The notes under the pieces: generated by a model
Databases searched by the model: none
What the model was told of the DNA's origin: nothing
The model's input: the letters and a program-made list of their open reading frames with translations, nothing else
Position numbers and translations under genes: made by a program
Shown here: piece after piece, positions 13,332-25,988 of the stretch
Position numbering within the stretch: the first letter of the stretch is position 1
Layout of the letters: every line of letters begins with the position of its first letter
Assembly (NCBI GenBank): GCA_003255025.1
Contig: QANY01002872.1
Span: forward strand, 182,711-246,710
Reading direction: 5' to 3'
Origin: Datisca glomerata
Taxonomy: Eukaryota; Streptophyta; Magnoliopsida; Cucurbitales; Datiscaceae
DNA: 64,000 nt

Positions 13332-14402
13332 CTTCATTCTATTATCTGAAAAGTTTCTTCTAAATATGTGCCTTAATGTTCATGATGTTGGGTGGGGTTT
13401 GGTTTTGTGATTTGATGCTTGTTTTGTTGAGGTCAGATAAACATAACTTAAGTTTCCATTGGGGACAAACAAAAGTCTGAAGTCTTTCAGTATGTTGAAG
13501 TCAGGTAAACAGAAATTAAGTATGGCCCGTTGCTGAATTTTATAAGTTACCTTTGACCGGATCTCTATAAATTTCAAAGTCACTTAGAGCTCTTTTGATT
13601 CCTCATTTGAACTTTCTCCTTTTTCTGATATCCTTTTATAAGGCAGATCATGTTTCTTTCATTCTAAATGTGCATGATTTAATGTTTTCCCCTGCCATTA
13701 TATTGTCTAATACATATTTTTTGTGGTAGCTATTTGAGAGGCATGTCGATGATCCTTGTCAGTGAGATTTGTGCACCTGTCTCATATTACTATCACTGGT
13801 AATTACTTCTTGTAATTGGCTTTGAAACACGCCTGTCTAAGCCTTTTTGTGTTATCCAATAATTACAAATCTGGTACTTCCTCCATTAATTTCTTTTCCT
13901 TCTCCAATATATTTATTGCATCCTTCAACTTCAACTCATTTTCTTCACCCTCATCTTTGCTCAAGTCCTACGTATAAAGGTAATGCGTGTCACTTCTATA
14001 ATTTTGTCTAAAAATTTCCCTTTCTTTTAAATCAGATTTATGTCAATGAAAATGACATTAGTCATCCTAAATTATTGAACAATTGTTTTGTATTAGCCTT
14101 AGCCTTTTAGTCATGCCCAAATCAAATGTTTTTTAGAATATCAGCAAAGCTATGAGAAAGAGTTTATAAAGAGAAAAGCATACATGCACATTCTTGATTA
14201 ATGTTTGAAGGCTCATCAATATTCTGTGAGGCCATCGACGGATACCCAATTCTCTACGTCTTTTCTTCAGTAGAGTCAGACCCTATGATAGTCCACCAGA
14301 TTTTGCCACATGGTTTGGCAACAACCTTTGATGAATATTACAAAAATCTATCTTGTTTCTTTATATAGTAAGAATCTAAGACTAAGTTCATGTGTCAAGT
14401 AG
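13332..14402. other. Non-coding stretch, possible captured introns
   Basis: No coding exon is recognised. An exon-like segment at about 13730-13798 follows an acceptor-like tggtag and precedes a donor-like ggtaatt, but I could not identify its product. A further open stretch lies near 14215-14350. Both sit between recognised captured exons and may be intron or unknown-gene DNA. Confidence 0.3.
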
Positions 14403-14475
14403 GTACTTTCTACTGGATTAGGCAGGATTGTTCCAAATTTGATATCAAGGAAGCATACAAATAATGCAACAACAG
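14403..14475 (+). pseudogene. Captured exon of a GDT1-like (UPF0016/TMEM165) membrane protein
   Basis: A single 73-nt exon bounded by AG at 14401-14402 and GT at 14476 encodes LSTGLGRIVPNLISRKHT. This matches my recollection of the plant GDT1-like protein 3 subgroup, a predicted manganese/calcium:proton antiporter of the Golgi or chloroplast. It is the segment between the first conserved transmembrane hairpin and the following helix. No further GDT1 exon is visible in the neighbourhood and the next recognised exon belongs to a different gene. It is therefore an isolated captured exon without function of its own. Confidence 0.7.
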
Positions 14476-15102
14476 GTATGTAATGAAATAGTGTTTTTTT
14501 CCTCTTTTATAATATTTTAATATGATTCCTTTCAGTTGAAGCTATTTTTATTCAATTTGAAGTTTAGAGTTTCGATTTTCTTTTTCTCTAAATGCAAACA
14601 TGATATTTTTCTCTCTCGAACTGGATGGCTTTTAATTAACTTTTAGTGGCCCATTCTTTATAGATGTTTAAGTATATATTAGGCTCTACTTCATTAATTT
14701 TTCCTCTACATTATATGTTTTATATATTGAGCTTGCCTTTGTGACTCTCTGTTAAGCTATATTCACCAGAGTGTACTTGGTTAGAGTATTCAAAATTGTC
14801 AAGCATATATCTGTTAATTGAGATAACAAGGTTGGATTACCTGTACAATGTCTTCCACAACCTGCATCATAAATTTTTATGTTTTCACCTTAAATTTCCA
14901 ATAGTTCTAAATATTTTCTTCTGCCTTTCTCTACTTCCAGTGTTATATCTATTATTTGTTTTCCTACTTTTGAAACACATTGTTGCATGTTTTTCCAAAA
15001 TTTCATGCTTTCTTAACAACTTTCTTAGAAGCAACTAGATGTTTGCTTTATCTATATTAGTGATGATTGATTATCATGTTTAATAATATGTGCCTTTGGC
15101 AG

Positions 15103-15176
15103 GTCTCTGTTGGATACTTCTTTATGGATCTTGGAATGAATTTTTGGCTATACCCTTCTTTAAGGGGATGGAGTAT
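15103..15176 (+). pseudogene. Captured exon of a TLC-domain (TRAM/LAG1/CLN8-like) protein
   Basis: An AG at 15101-15102 and GT at 15177 flank an exon reading SVGYFFMDLGMNFWLYPSL. This is the TLC-domain signature of plant TMEM56/CLN8-like membrane proteins (usual form GYFxxDLxMIxWxxPxLGGxEY). The last codons are shifted by an apparent one-base deletion, since the conserved GGWEY is read as GWSM. The intron on its right contains no second TLC exon that I can see. As an isolated, frameshifted exon next to an unrelated GDT1 exon it is best explained as transposon-captured. Confidence 0.65.
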
Positions 15177-15935
15177 GTAAGTCAACTCTCTAGGCTTGGA
15201 GAAAATTATCCTTATATATTGATTTTTGTGTTTTTCTGGTGAAGAGAGTGAGAACATTATCCTAATATAATGAGATGATATTAGTTTAAATGTTTGTTTG
15301 ACATTGTCAGTTGGTTCAAGGATTATATAGTTTGACATCTTTGTTTAGCTGCTAACATGTTTTACTTGACTAATATTTTTCAGTTTCTTATTTAGATAGT
15401 TCTTAGACATTTTGTTTTAGTTAGGAATTGAATTGGAATTTGAGCTGGATGACCTTATTGTAGAGTACTTAAAGTAGAAAGATCTTTGTAAATTTTTGGT
15501 TGGTTGTTAATCATATCTTTGTAAATCACGTAGGCTGTGAAGAAATGTTTTGAAGCTCTTATTTTTCTATCTCATTCAGACTTAAATTTGAGAGACTACT
15601 TAGTTCATTCATCTTCTGCCAAAGAAAATTTAAAGTTGAAATCAAATATGGAATTAATGCAACATACTGAAAATCTAGTTGAGTTTAATAAACAACTATT
15701 GTAGTTGGTATAATATCTAGCATATTGGTTAAAATCTGGCCTTTCCAATATTTGTTGGCTTCTTTTAAGAATTGCTCACTCTACCTAACTATGCCAGACT
15801 CTGTCATTTGCTCCATCTCTAATGATGCCTTACCTTTAAAATCATCATAGTTATAGCTGTATGTACATCCCCATTCCCCTAATTTAACCGCAACGTATAA
15901 ACAATAGATCTTTCATCTAGATAAGTTGGTTATTA

Positions 15936-16042
15936 TGAAAAAGAAAAAAAATTAAGGTAAAAAGAGAGAAGAAAATAACAGAAAAGGAAAAAAAGGAAAA
16001 AAGGAAAAAAGAAAAGGAAAAAGAAAAAAATGGAAAAAAGAC
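15936..16042. repeat. Purine (A/G) tract
   Basis: About 100 bases are almost exclusively A and G (gaaaaaggaaaaaagg-like). This is low-complexity DNA and accounts for the Phe/Ser-rich frame on the other strand. Confidence 0.9.
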
Positions 16043-16353
16043 ATGAATGACTTTTAGTTGACAATTATGTATGGGAAAACTTATTATGTCTATCTTGAGC
16101 ATGATGAGAATTTTGTTATAGAGATATGGGAAAACTTATGATGTTTATCTTGAGACTAATATCCACAGACTAATTTCTCTTGTTTGGGGGATGATGTGTG
16201 AAACATAAAACTCTTTTGATTTATTTTCTTGATATTTCTTATTTCTGAATTTTCTAATTTAAAAAGTTTATTTTTTTCCTTTCACTTGTTATACATTTTC
16301 AAGGCAACTACTTGTTGTTGTTTGTTGTTTGAAATTGTAGTTGCAGCAGGAGA

Positions 16354-16533
16354 AAGTTCAAGCAAGAGAAAGTTCCAGAAGTTCCCGCAAGCAAGCCACA
16401 ATGTGCTCTTATAGCCAACGACACACCGATTCCTGAAGCATCACCAAGACAGTTACATGCGCCACCACCTCCTCACCAAAGAAAACCACCAAGTGTACCT
16501 CCTGGGGTACCTCCACCTTCAATACCTAGATGA
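16354..16533 (+). pseudogene. Captured proline-rich C-terminal exon, family not recognised
   Basis: After a polypyrimidine stretch and an acceptor (gttgcag near 16346), one frame runs from 16354 to a TGA at 16533. It reads KQEKVPEVPASKPQCAL, then a Pro-rich tail HAPPPPHQRKPPSVPPG and SIPR before the stop. The even codon structure and the splice-like left edge suggest a genuine terminal exon of a host protein. I do not recognise the protein. It lies about 200 bp inside the CACTA-type terminus ending at 17051 and is probably captured with the GDT1-like and TLC exons. Confidence 0.45.
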
Positions 16534-16739
16534 CTGCCAACTCCTCTTCTCTTATGGCCAATTGCCCTAGATCCACAAATCAATATGTAATTATCATTTT
16601 GAGATGTGATTTCTAGTAGACAATCAATACGTAAACAATTCTGACTAATTAAACAAAATGATATGTGATTTTGTTATTTGGTGATATTTTCTGAGAATTT
16701 ATTTATTTCTTACATTTTTATAATTGTAAGTAGAAGTAA

Positions 16740-17051
16740 TAAAAAGGTATAAAAATATTTAATAACATTAACAAAACAAACATACGATAGCATTTATAAA
16801 AGACTATGAAAGACCTACGATAACATTTATAAAACACTATTAAAGACCTACTACAGTATTTACAAAAGGCTATGAAAGGCTTTTTATAGCGTTTATAAAA
16901 TGCTATAAAAAACTTTTGATAGCTTTTTTTTAAACGCTATTGTAGGCTTTTTATAGGATTTAAAAAATGCTATCATAGGTAGCAGACTTTTAATAACGTC
17001 GGTATACATCACGTTTTCAGAAATGCTATCTTAGCCTTTTTTGTTGTAGTG
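16740..17051 (+). mobile_element. CACTA-type 3' terminus with subterminal repeats
   Basis: The block ends TTGTTGTAGTG at 17051 (reverse complement CACTACAACAAAAAAGGC). Within it the motif gcatttataaaagactatg-like recurs about seven times with slight changes, alternating with inverted copies (acgctattgtagg). This is the same repeat family as the terminus at 13331. It probably closes the element that carries the GDT1-like, TLC and proline-rich exons. The left partner was not found. Confidence 0.65.
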
Positions 17052-18774
17052 CACGTAATGCTAGGACACACACTCATCACATCCATATGTAAAAGCAAAG
17101 AGTAGATAGATCAGAACAGACCGAAACATTTAGAAACTGACACACTTAGAGAACGATAAAATTGAGGCCTGAAAAATTTATGAACGGGAACACTTAAGGC
17201 CCGCATGCCAAAAAAATTATTAGGCGTGCTAGGCCGGTCCATAACGCCTAGGATGTGTGGAGTGCCGTAATGTATCGATCATTCGGGCCATAATCATGCC
17301 CGAGGAAGTCGTGTCATGCCGTGTTGGGCGAACCCGTTTGACACCTCTAGTAAAACCTAGTGTGCCTCAACCAACAACCGACCAAGAATCTTCAGTTGTG
17401 GCCAATGAGTCGTGTTCAATAGATGGACCCAATCAAGATATTCATCACCAAAGAGAAACTTCCTAAGGATAATACATGGGTAAGAAAAGTTAGGATGCAA
17501 GAAGCACATATACTCAATAACAAAAAGAGTACTTTACAGATGATCATTTTCTGGTCTATACGTTAGATGTCTTGAAAAGAAAGAAGGGCAATCCGCATTG
17601 GTAGATTTCCATGAAGGCCAATGTGGAAATCATTTCGGAGTACGCTCCTAGCATACAAAGCTATGGGGATGGGATGCTTTAGACCAACAATGGAAGTAGA
17701 TGCATTAGTATGATATCCAGCGAAGTGAGAAAAGTCAGTGCTTCGCACCAATCTAGCACTAATCTCGTACTACTAGCGGAGAAGTTGAGTCCTATCCTGG
17801 TGCCTTGGCCATTCATGCATGGGAGAAGTCGAGTTATGTAAGACCAACATCTACAGCAAATGACATTGTCTTCTTTTTGTGATTCATGAAAAAAAACTAG
17901 CCAAGCTGCATTTAAGTGTTGACACCCTCTCATGCTTTTATATTTTCATCATCTCCCATGCGCTATTCATTAAACAACTAAAACTACGCTAAGAACAGAT
18001 ATTGAGATTATACCTTTGATGCTGAATCACAAAATCAAAGTTTTTTTTATGTCAAGACTCGAACCGCATATGCCGTTGCCCTTTATTGTCGTATGCCACC
18101 ATGTAAAATACCGTGTTCTCGTATGAATGCCTCACGCTCTTCCTCGCTATTCCTTGGATCGTCAACCTTCAACAAGTGCGTGGGCACTCGAACATAAATT
18201 CTCTCTTTTTCGTCTCTCAATTTTCATCTAGAGTAATAGATTGTCTCTCTGCCTCCTCGATGGTTTCGAGGTTCTTTGGTTCTTTAGATTGTTTCTCTGC
18301 CTCCTCAATGTTATCACAGTAAATTGTGATAAAATAGTTTACTCCTCCGTACAGAATACTCACTACCTCACTTTCGCCTCCACGCCCTTCCATCGAGGGG
18401 ATTTGGCTCATATTTTTTTGTTCACTAATGCAGGACGCGTGTCCTCGTCAATAGAACTTGTATTTGGTTCGACCACTTCCTCCCAGTCTAGAGGATCTTA
18501 TTCAATAAGGGCTTGATTCGGTCTTGAGGTGATTCTTTTGGGGACTGGGGTCCTGAGATTAAATGGCCGTGGAATACGCTAAGTATCTTGCACAACCGCA
18601 AGTTCTCAAACTAAATTGCTCGTGCTTCGCTTCTGCCAAGTTATCATGTTGACCTCATGAACATGGATCTTAATGTTATGCGTAATGAGATGGTGCACTT
18701 TCTTCATTATTCCTCCATTAAGGAGGACCGTGACGAAGCTTCGAATAGGGTTAAATCATTGGCCAAGCACTTAA
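17052..18774. other. Intergenic stretch, nothing recognised
   Basis: This is mixed-composition DNA with several short open frames on both strands (for example 17257-17466 and 18241-18516). None has a recognisable domain, splice structure or repeat, and I see no gene. Confidence 0.4.
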
Positions 18775-19808
18775 TCTAGTTATACGAATATTTGGATTTG
18801 TTAGTCTCTTTTTAGTGGTCCAAGCAAGTGGACTTACATCTTGGACACGACTATGGGATTGTTTTTACTAGTTCAGGTAAGTGGATTTAATCTAGTGATC
18901 GGGAATATTTGAATTTTAGGTTAATTGGTTGTTTAGTTTTTTACTAGTTCAGTTATGTGGAGTTGCATCTTGTATGTGACTATGGGATTGTTTGTGATTC
19001 TATATATGTTATTATTAGTATTTGCGGTTATAGCTCTATTTGTTTTACATATACGTCTATGTTGTGAATATGATTATTTACTATATCATGCATTATAAAG
19101 TGGTATATGATTGAATATATGTTATATGTATTAACATGCAAGTTATGTTTGCTCAATAAGGTATAGTCTTTATCTTGTATGGGATGATATGAATCATGTA
19201 ATTAAGCTAAATAAGTGGTGAATGAGCAAGATGTGGACTTAGGTATGGTCCATAGTTAACAAAAAAATAAATTGTTCACATTATATTTATGTTATACGAA
19301 TTTGGGTGCGATCTTTATCTATTTTTTGTCATCCAACAGATGTCATCTGTATATGTTTCTGTAATCAAGGGGTGTCATCCGTATATTTTTTGTCACCCAA
19401 TTTTTTCATTCTGTATTATTTTGAGTAACCCAATTCGTCACGTTATGTTTCAACATATGTGTGAACAATTTTTGTTAGGTTCTTAACCAAGGAATATACT
19501 CATATGAGTGATTTAATATGTTACATGACTATGTTATCATATAAGTTTGCTACGAATTATGTTCAGACATGTTATGTTTAAGTGTGTTTCATGATTAAGA
19601 TTACGACACTTGTTAATTATGCGATATGTACAACCAAGATATATTTAGATGTGATTTCAATTATTGAATATGTGAGCTAATAACTATGTCTAGTTAAATT
19701 GTTGTTAAGAATGTTATATGATTGCATTTATGACATATTCATATATCATCTTTGACATGTTCATAAATCATTATATATGTTCGCTTATTGAGTACTCCTC
19801 ACAAATCA
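18775..19808 (+). mobile_element. Ty3/gypsy 5' LTR, left portion
   Basis: The stretch at about 18885-19160 closely resembles 39300-39575 in the 3' LTR of the gypsy element further right (shared words cgggaatatttg, tgggattgttt, ttgttttacatatacg, atgttgtgaat). That makes it the same LTR. A partial internal duplication (18775-18885 repeats part of what follows) precedes it. The 5' edge is missing. At 19808 the LTR is interrupted by a CACTA element and resumes at 30579. Confidence 0.65.
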
Positions 19809-20149
19809 CACTACAAAAAATATGTCATTCTATAAGATTTAAATACAGGGTTTGCTATCTCCTCTTATTAAAAACTCAAAACAACAAGAGTCTTTAAGAA
19901 TCAAGTAAAAACAATTCTCGTTAAAAGTGAAAAAAACGGGAGGGAAAATTAAGCAAAACTGGAACTTAAAAAATTTGGAGATGAGGGACTTAAGCTGTTT
20001 CCTTCTCGAGTTCTCTCATAAGTTCATATCTTTGATTTTTAGAGAGAAGCTCAAATCGTTGCTTCTCTCTCTCGATTCCTCTCAAATTTTCACCTCCTCA
20101 AATTTTCACCTCCTGTCCTTCTCTCTCTCGATTCTTCTCTAGATCCTCT

Positions 20150-21180
20150 CTCTCACAGCTTCTCCCTCTCAAACAACCTAGCGTTAGGCCATCGAGGAAG
20201 AAGAGAGGCAGAGCTCAACGATTAGCTTCTCTCTCACTCTCGTGTTAAAAAACAAAGAGCGAACTGGGATTTTCGTTGATTTTCAGGTTTGATTCTCTGG
20301 TCTTCTTCACTGGATCTTGGTGATCACTGCCCTCAAATGCCAGTACATAGTTTTTAAGGAGATGGGATTTTATTTTTGTTGGGTGAAATTTGCTCTGTTT
20401 TCTTATTTTTGTTGTTGTTTATGTGTTTCTTGGGATTTTTTTGATTGAAAAAGGATTATTGAGATGTGGGAAGGGTGATTTATTACTACCTCAAAAGTCA
20501 TGTTGCGTGAAGCAGGTGCTCATTCCTTGTAATCGTGTTCGCACATTGTCGTGGAACAGATGGGAAAGAGGTTTCTTCTCTTTGCATCGCTGGTATTATG
20601 TCAAATTTGTAAAATAGGTTTCTGTTTTACAATATTTATACTTTGGAACTGGCTGATAAAAAAATGTGGTTGTATTTAGTCCCACTCAAAGCATTAGAGT
20701 GTTGTCCTACACATTTTTTAGGAGTACTGGAAAGGAAGACTTCATGGTTCCCATGGTAATTCTGGTTTTGAAGTGAGATATGTTGTTTTTCCTTGGTTGA
20801 TATGTGAGATATGTTGTTTTAAAGTAATATATGAGATATGTGAGATCTGTTGTTTTAAGTGGCTGTCAAAACAACTTTCTGTCCTAAGTGATTTTTCTGA
20901 TGCTGTGCGTTTACTAAAACCCGCTTGCTCTGCTATGACTGTAATTTTTTTCCTCAGGAAGAGATATTGATTTTTTTGGCCATGTTTTGTGTATTTTCAT
21001 AAATTTTTATTGGATATTGCACTCAAATGTTCGAAAAGCAGCAGAAGCATGTATAACAGGGATTTTGAGAGTCAGTCTTCAATTTTTACTTCCAAATTCC
21101 AGAATGCGTGGGAAAGTAATGCAAAAATCTTCTGATAAAAAATTATTGCTTCAAGACAACCACATGAGTTCCTGTTGTAA
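20150..21180 (+). other. Gene-like 5' portion inside the CACTA element, unidentified
   Basis: A CT-rich block at 20040-20250 looks like a plant 5' leader. It is followed by exon-like segments (about 20515-20600 and 21010-21190) that I cannot assign to any family. At 20770-20870 a short phrase, gagatatgttgtttt, is repeated. The kinase exons begin just after this, but no kinase catalytic core is seen here. Confidence 0.3.
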
Positions 21181-22145
21181 CTGCATTTAATTCTCGATTG
21201 CTGGCTGAAACTCCAGTTCAAAGACTAGGAGCTACAAGCGCTAGAGAGGTAAATCTGCATTAGTTTAGTGAAAATCAATATTTTTAGCATTAGATAAGCA
21301 ATTAAGCATGAACTAGAGCTTATTCTTTCTTGCAGGTGAAGAAGCATCCTTTCTTCAAGGATATTAACTGGGAAACACTTGCAAGGCAGAAGGTTTTTAT
21401 CACGACTTTGATTAATTTTATAATCATTGACAAATCTATGATCTTAAAGTGAAAGTTTGGACTTCAGGCAATGTTCATCCCATCAACAGAACCACAGGAC
21501 ACAAGTTATTTTATGAGCCGCTACATATGGAACCTAGAAGATGAGAATGTTAATGGAGGCAGTGACTTTGATGACTTGACTGATACATGCAGCACCAGTC
21601 CATTTAGCAATCTGCAGGACGAAGATGTAAGCATGCTTCTTTGTATATTATTTTTGTTGTGTTTAAACATTAACATGCCAATGGTTTGTATCATGGATAT
21701 TCTTTTCCTGATATCTCTTGATTAGGAGAAATAAATAAAAGTGGCCAGCCCCATTTTGAAATATAAATGAAGTCCAATGAAGCCCAAGGAAATGACTTGT
21801 AGGGAAAGAATAAATAAAAGCTACTTTGGCAATATTTCGTTGGTATTGTTGATTTTTTCCTGCAAGGGGCAGACAATTTGATATAAAATATTATTTCAGG
21901 CTTTCTTTTGACGTGTTGCTCTTCCTTCCGAATTAACCCTTTTCTGACTAGAGAATAAATTCAAAAGAGATATAAGTATTTGAGAATTTCACCGGCCACA
22001 GAGCGTAGTATTAACTTAATGTCCATGATGATAATTTGCTTGGACGATGAGATAAACAGTTCTACCATCAATTAGCCATTGTATTTTGTCTAGAGTTTCT
22101 ATTTACTTTTGCATAGTCTCAAAATTGATTCTCATTGAATCTTGT

Positions 22146-22434
22146 TGTTGAAGAAAGAGAAGCAGAAAGTACAGTCTCAGAAGGAAATTTTCATCACAGG
22201 CAAAAGAGGGAAGCATAACAAAGACTTTCACCAAACACAGTGGGTGTATAACCATTTCTGGTAAAAAACGATCATAGGCATCCGTTGGAGATCATAGGCA
22301 ACCGTTAGAGATTATATGTATATATACATCACTTACTCATTGTAAAGAATCAATATTTTTCAATAAGAAATCAGAACCAGAGGCTCATCATCTTTCTTTA
22401 AAGATCAGAACACTAAAGGTTCATCATTTCTACA
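22146..22434 (+). repeat. 5' LTR of copia element
   Basis: 289 bp, TG...CA ends, followed immediately by the primer-binding site. It contains an AT-rich region with tatatgtatatatacatcac at about 22315, the likely TATA region. It lacks a 10-bp insertion present in the 3' LTR. Confidence 0.93.
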
Positions 22435-22446
22435 TGGTATCAAAGC
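22435..22446 (+). other. Primer-binding site (tRNA-iMet type)
   Basis: TGGTATCAAAGC directly abuts the 5' LTR. It matches the usual plant TGGTATCAGAGC complementary to the 3' end of initiator methionine tRNA, with one change. Confidence 0.9.
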
Positions 22447-22477
22447 AACGATTCTGAGAACCAACACATACAACAGT

Positions 22478-23602
22478 ATGGCAGAACCATCAACCTCCGG
22501 TCAGCTTCACCACCACGACACCAATCCCAGACTGACCTCCATCCTGCTCACTGGCCACAACTACATACCGTGGGCCAAGGCGGCTAGGGTGAGCCAGAAA
22601 GGAAGAGGCAGACTGGGTTTCGTGGACGACAGTAAGCCAAGACCAGACCGAAACTCAGAGGAATGGGACATCATGGACAGCCAGGTAATGACCTGGATAA
22701 CTAATTCAATAGACCCAAAACTCAGTGAAATCTTTTGTTTTTGTGAAACAGGACAGGAACTCTGGGAAGAAATCTGGAGCAATTATTGTGAACAAAACAA
22801 TTTAGCGCAAGTCTTTGAACTTAAACGAGAGATCTCCCAAGCAAAATAGGGGGACAGATCAGTACCGGAGTTGACCGGGTTTTTAAAATCTAAGTTCAAA
22901 GAACTTGAAACCCTAAGACCGATGACCACTGACCTGAAGGAACTCCAAGAGCGGGCTGAACATGATATGGTGTTCCATTTCTTGACGGCTCTCGACTCAA
23001 GCTACGAGGCGTTCCGGGCTCAGATCTTGATGTCGACGGAGAAGCCAACTTTTTCCACGGTCTCAGTCATGGTTCAAAGAGAAGAAATCAGGCGACGAGT
23101 GATGAGTACCAGAGATGACAAAGCGGAGGCACTAGCCATGGCGACCCACGGCTCCCTCCGAAACCCTAACCCTAGGGAAGGGGGAAGGCACCAGGGACAG
23201 CCAGGCAAGCCGGTGAAGTGCAGCCACTGCCGAAAGGAAGGGCACACCCACGACCGGTGCTGGAACCTGCACCCTCATCTCTGGCAGAACCAGAGAAAGT
23301 TTCAGAAGGAGCGCGAGAATGACGAGAGAGGGGGCTACGCGAAGAATGACGAGCGAGGGGGCTCCGCGAAGACATTCCCCTTTTATACCAAGGGCTTCAG
23401 CGGAGCGAGTTACGGGTCGCGACCCGACCAAGACCGCAGAGCCTACATGACAGACGGACCCGGTTCGGTTAATGGGTACCGACCCGATCGAATGGAGGAA
23501 ATGGACAGATCCGGATCCGTTAGAGTAGATCTGCACACAAACAACAACGCACAGATGGCTACACTGCTCAAACAATTCGGAGAATTTTTGCGCGGTACCT
23601 AA
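22478..23602 (+). pseudogene. copia gag with zinc knuckle, one internal stop
   Basis: The frame opens at ATG 22478 and encodes a copia gag (UBN2-like) region: LTSILLTGHNYIPWAKAA near the N-terminus, then LAQVFELKREISQ. It is stopped by TAG at 22847-22849 and continues in the same frame to TAA at 23600. The CCHC zinc knuckle CSHCRKEGHTHDRC is at about 23219-23260 and should bind RNA. The TAG lies where related gags have glutamine. The element is probably not translated to full length now, although a single stop could be recent. Confidence 0.85.
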
Positions 23603-25988
23603 GGTTCATCTATATGCAATACTGTCAATTATTTTTCTAAATCTGCAAATTTTTGTCATAACTTAGAACACTGGATAATAGACTCTGGTGCCTCAGACCA
23701 TATGACTCATAACACAAAAAATTTACACAGTCTCACTAAATTAGAAAAACCACAACACGTGACGGTAGCCAATGGAAATAAAGTTCCAATTTTTGGCATA
23801 GGGTCCACCACACTCTTCACAAAAACCATTAACAACGTACTTTGTCTATCCAGTTTTAACTCCAATTTCCTATCCGTCAGTAAAATAACCAAAGACTTAA
23901 ATTGCAATGTTACTTTTTCACCTGACAAAGTAATTTTTCAGGATCGAGTCACCGGGAGGAAGATTGGTGAAGGAAAATTTAGAAACGGTCTGTACTACTT
24001 AGAAGATACCGACAAAACATGCCTTTCCACCTCCAGTACAGTACAAAAAGACAAAATATTACACTGGAGATTCGGTCATCCCTCCGACAAAATCCTAAAC
24101 AAATTACTCGGTTGTAATTCAGACTCTAGCAGTTGCTCAGTCTGCAAACTCTCAAAATAAACCAGGTTACCCTTTCCACTATCTAGTAGTACGACAAAAC
24201 GATGTTTTGAATTAATTCATTCTGATGTTTGGGGACCCGCCCCAGTTGATTCATATAATAAATTCAAATACTTTGTTACATTTATTGATGATTTCTCTCG
24301 CACCACATGGTTATATCTTTTGAAATCAAAAAATGAAGTCTTCAGACGTTTTCAAGAGTTCAACAATTTAGTTGAAACTCAATTTGAAACAACCATAAAA
24401 ATCTTTAGGTCTGACAACGGAACCGAGTATACTAACAACACCTTTTTTGAGTTTTTTAAACAAAATGGTATACGACATCAAACCACCTGTATCCACACCC
24501 CACAACAAAATGGTGTCTTAGAACGCAAAAACCGACACCTTCTTGAAATGACTAGGTCTCTCCTCCTCCAAAACAACGTACCCAAAAGATACTGGTCCGA
24601 TGCTATACTCACAGCAACCTACCTCATCAATCGGTTACCCAGTGTAAAATTGCATCTGAAAAGCCCTCTAAAAATTCTCAAGGGTAGGAAAATCAACCTA
24701 GATCATATACGAGTATTCAGATGTACATGCTTCGTACACATTCCAAGACTTGATAAATTGGACAAAACCTCAGTCAAAATCCTATTTTTGGGGTATTCAG
24801 CTGAGAAAAAGGGGTATAAGTGCTACGACCCAATAAACCATAAACTCTACATCTCGCGCGGTGTACAATTTTTAGAACTAAAATCCTATTACCCAAAGGA
24901 CCCCGACAACCATAACCACCACCAATCGTTTCCGCTACCTAACAGTATTATTTCCTCCGATATCATATGACAGGAACATGATACCGCATCAACCGCGCCT
25001 GAGACAACTACCTCAGGGGGAGCAACTGATGAGGCAGCTGTCAATGATGAAGCAGTAATCGTAAGAAGGTCAACAAGGCAAACTCAAACCCCAGCAAGAT
25101 TAAAAGACTACGTGTCCCATCAGGTTCTATACCCTATCCAAAATTTTCTATCTTATGATAAAATCTCTAACATCCACATGGCATACTTAGGCGAAATTGA
25201 TGAAACAGTTGAGCCAAAGACCTATCAAGAAGCCCAACTCGACCCCAAATGGAGAAAGGCGATGAATGAAGAACTTCTAGCCTTGGAAAAGAATGACACT
25301 TGGGATATAATCCCACTACCCAATGGGAAGAAACCTGTAGGATGTAAATGGGTCTACAAGACCAAATACAACAGCAATGACACTATCAAAAGATATAAAG
25401 CCCGACTAGTCGCCAAGGGCTTTACTCAGACATATGGAGTAGATTACTAGGAAACGTTCGCTCCAGTAGCAAAAATGAACACGATCCGAGTGTTACTATT
25501 TGTTGCCACCAACCTCAGCTGGGAACTATATCAAATGGATGTAAAAAATGCATTCCTCCAAGGAAATCTGGAAGAAGAAGTATATATGTCCCTACCTCCA
25601 GGACACGAGAAAGCAACGCACCCGTCCATGGTATGTAGATTAAAGAAAGCTATCTACGGCCTGAAACAGTCACCAAGGGCATGGTATGGAAAATTAAGCT
25701 TGTCTCTTTTAAAAATTAACTTTGTCAAAAGCTCTGCTGACTCATCTATGTTCGTCAAACACACGAACAACTCCACCACCATCGTTTTAGTCTACGTAGA
25801 TGACATTATCATCACCGGAAATAACCACGATGAAATATGGAGTGTTCAACAATTTCTAAAAGGAGAGTTTGATATTAAAGATCTAGGAAAACTGAAGTAC
25901 TTCCTAGGAATAGAAATAGCTCACTCGAAAAAGGGACTGTTTCTATCTCAAAGAAAATATATCTTAGACTTGTTAAAAAAAAACAGGT
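23603..25988 (+). pseudogene. copia pol: protease, integrase and RT (frame with internal stops)
   Basis: Continuing in the gag frame: aspartic protease WIIDSGASDHM (about 23672), GAG-pre-integrase LHWRFGHPSDKIL (about 24059), integrase core with HSDVWGPAPVD, then RSDNGTEY, then TPQQNGVLERKNRH (the D, D and E catalytic positions), and RT with YQMDVKNAFLQG and YVDDIIITG (YVDD at 25793-25804). In-frame stops occur at 24158 (TAA), 24968 (TGA) and 25448 (TAG). A nine-A run at 25975-25983 shifts the frame, apparently by one extra A, just before the RT/RNase H connection. Protein order PR-INT-RT-RH defines it as Ty1/copia rather than gypsy. Confidence 0.92.

Noticed and set aside
13380..13583. 67-residue minus-strand open frame
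   Set aside because: No motif, no splice edges and located between a CACTA terminus and intron-like DNA; chance open frame.
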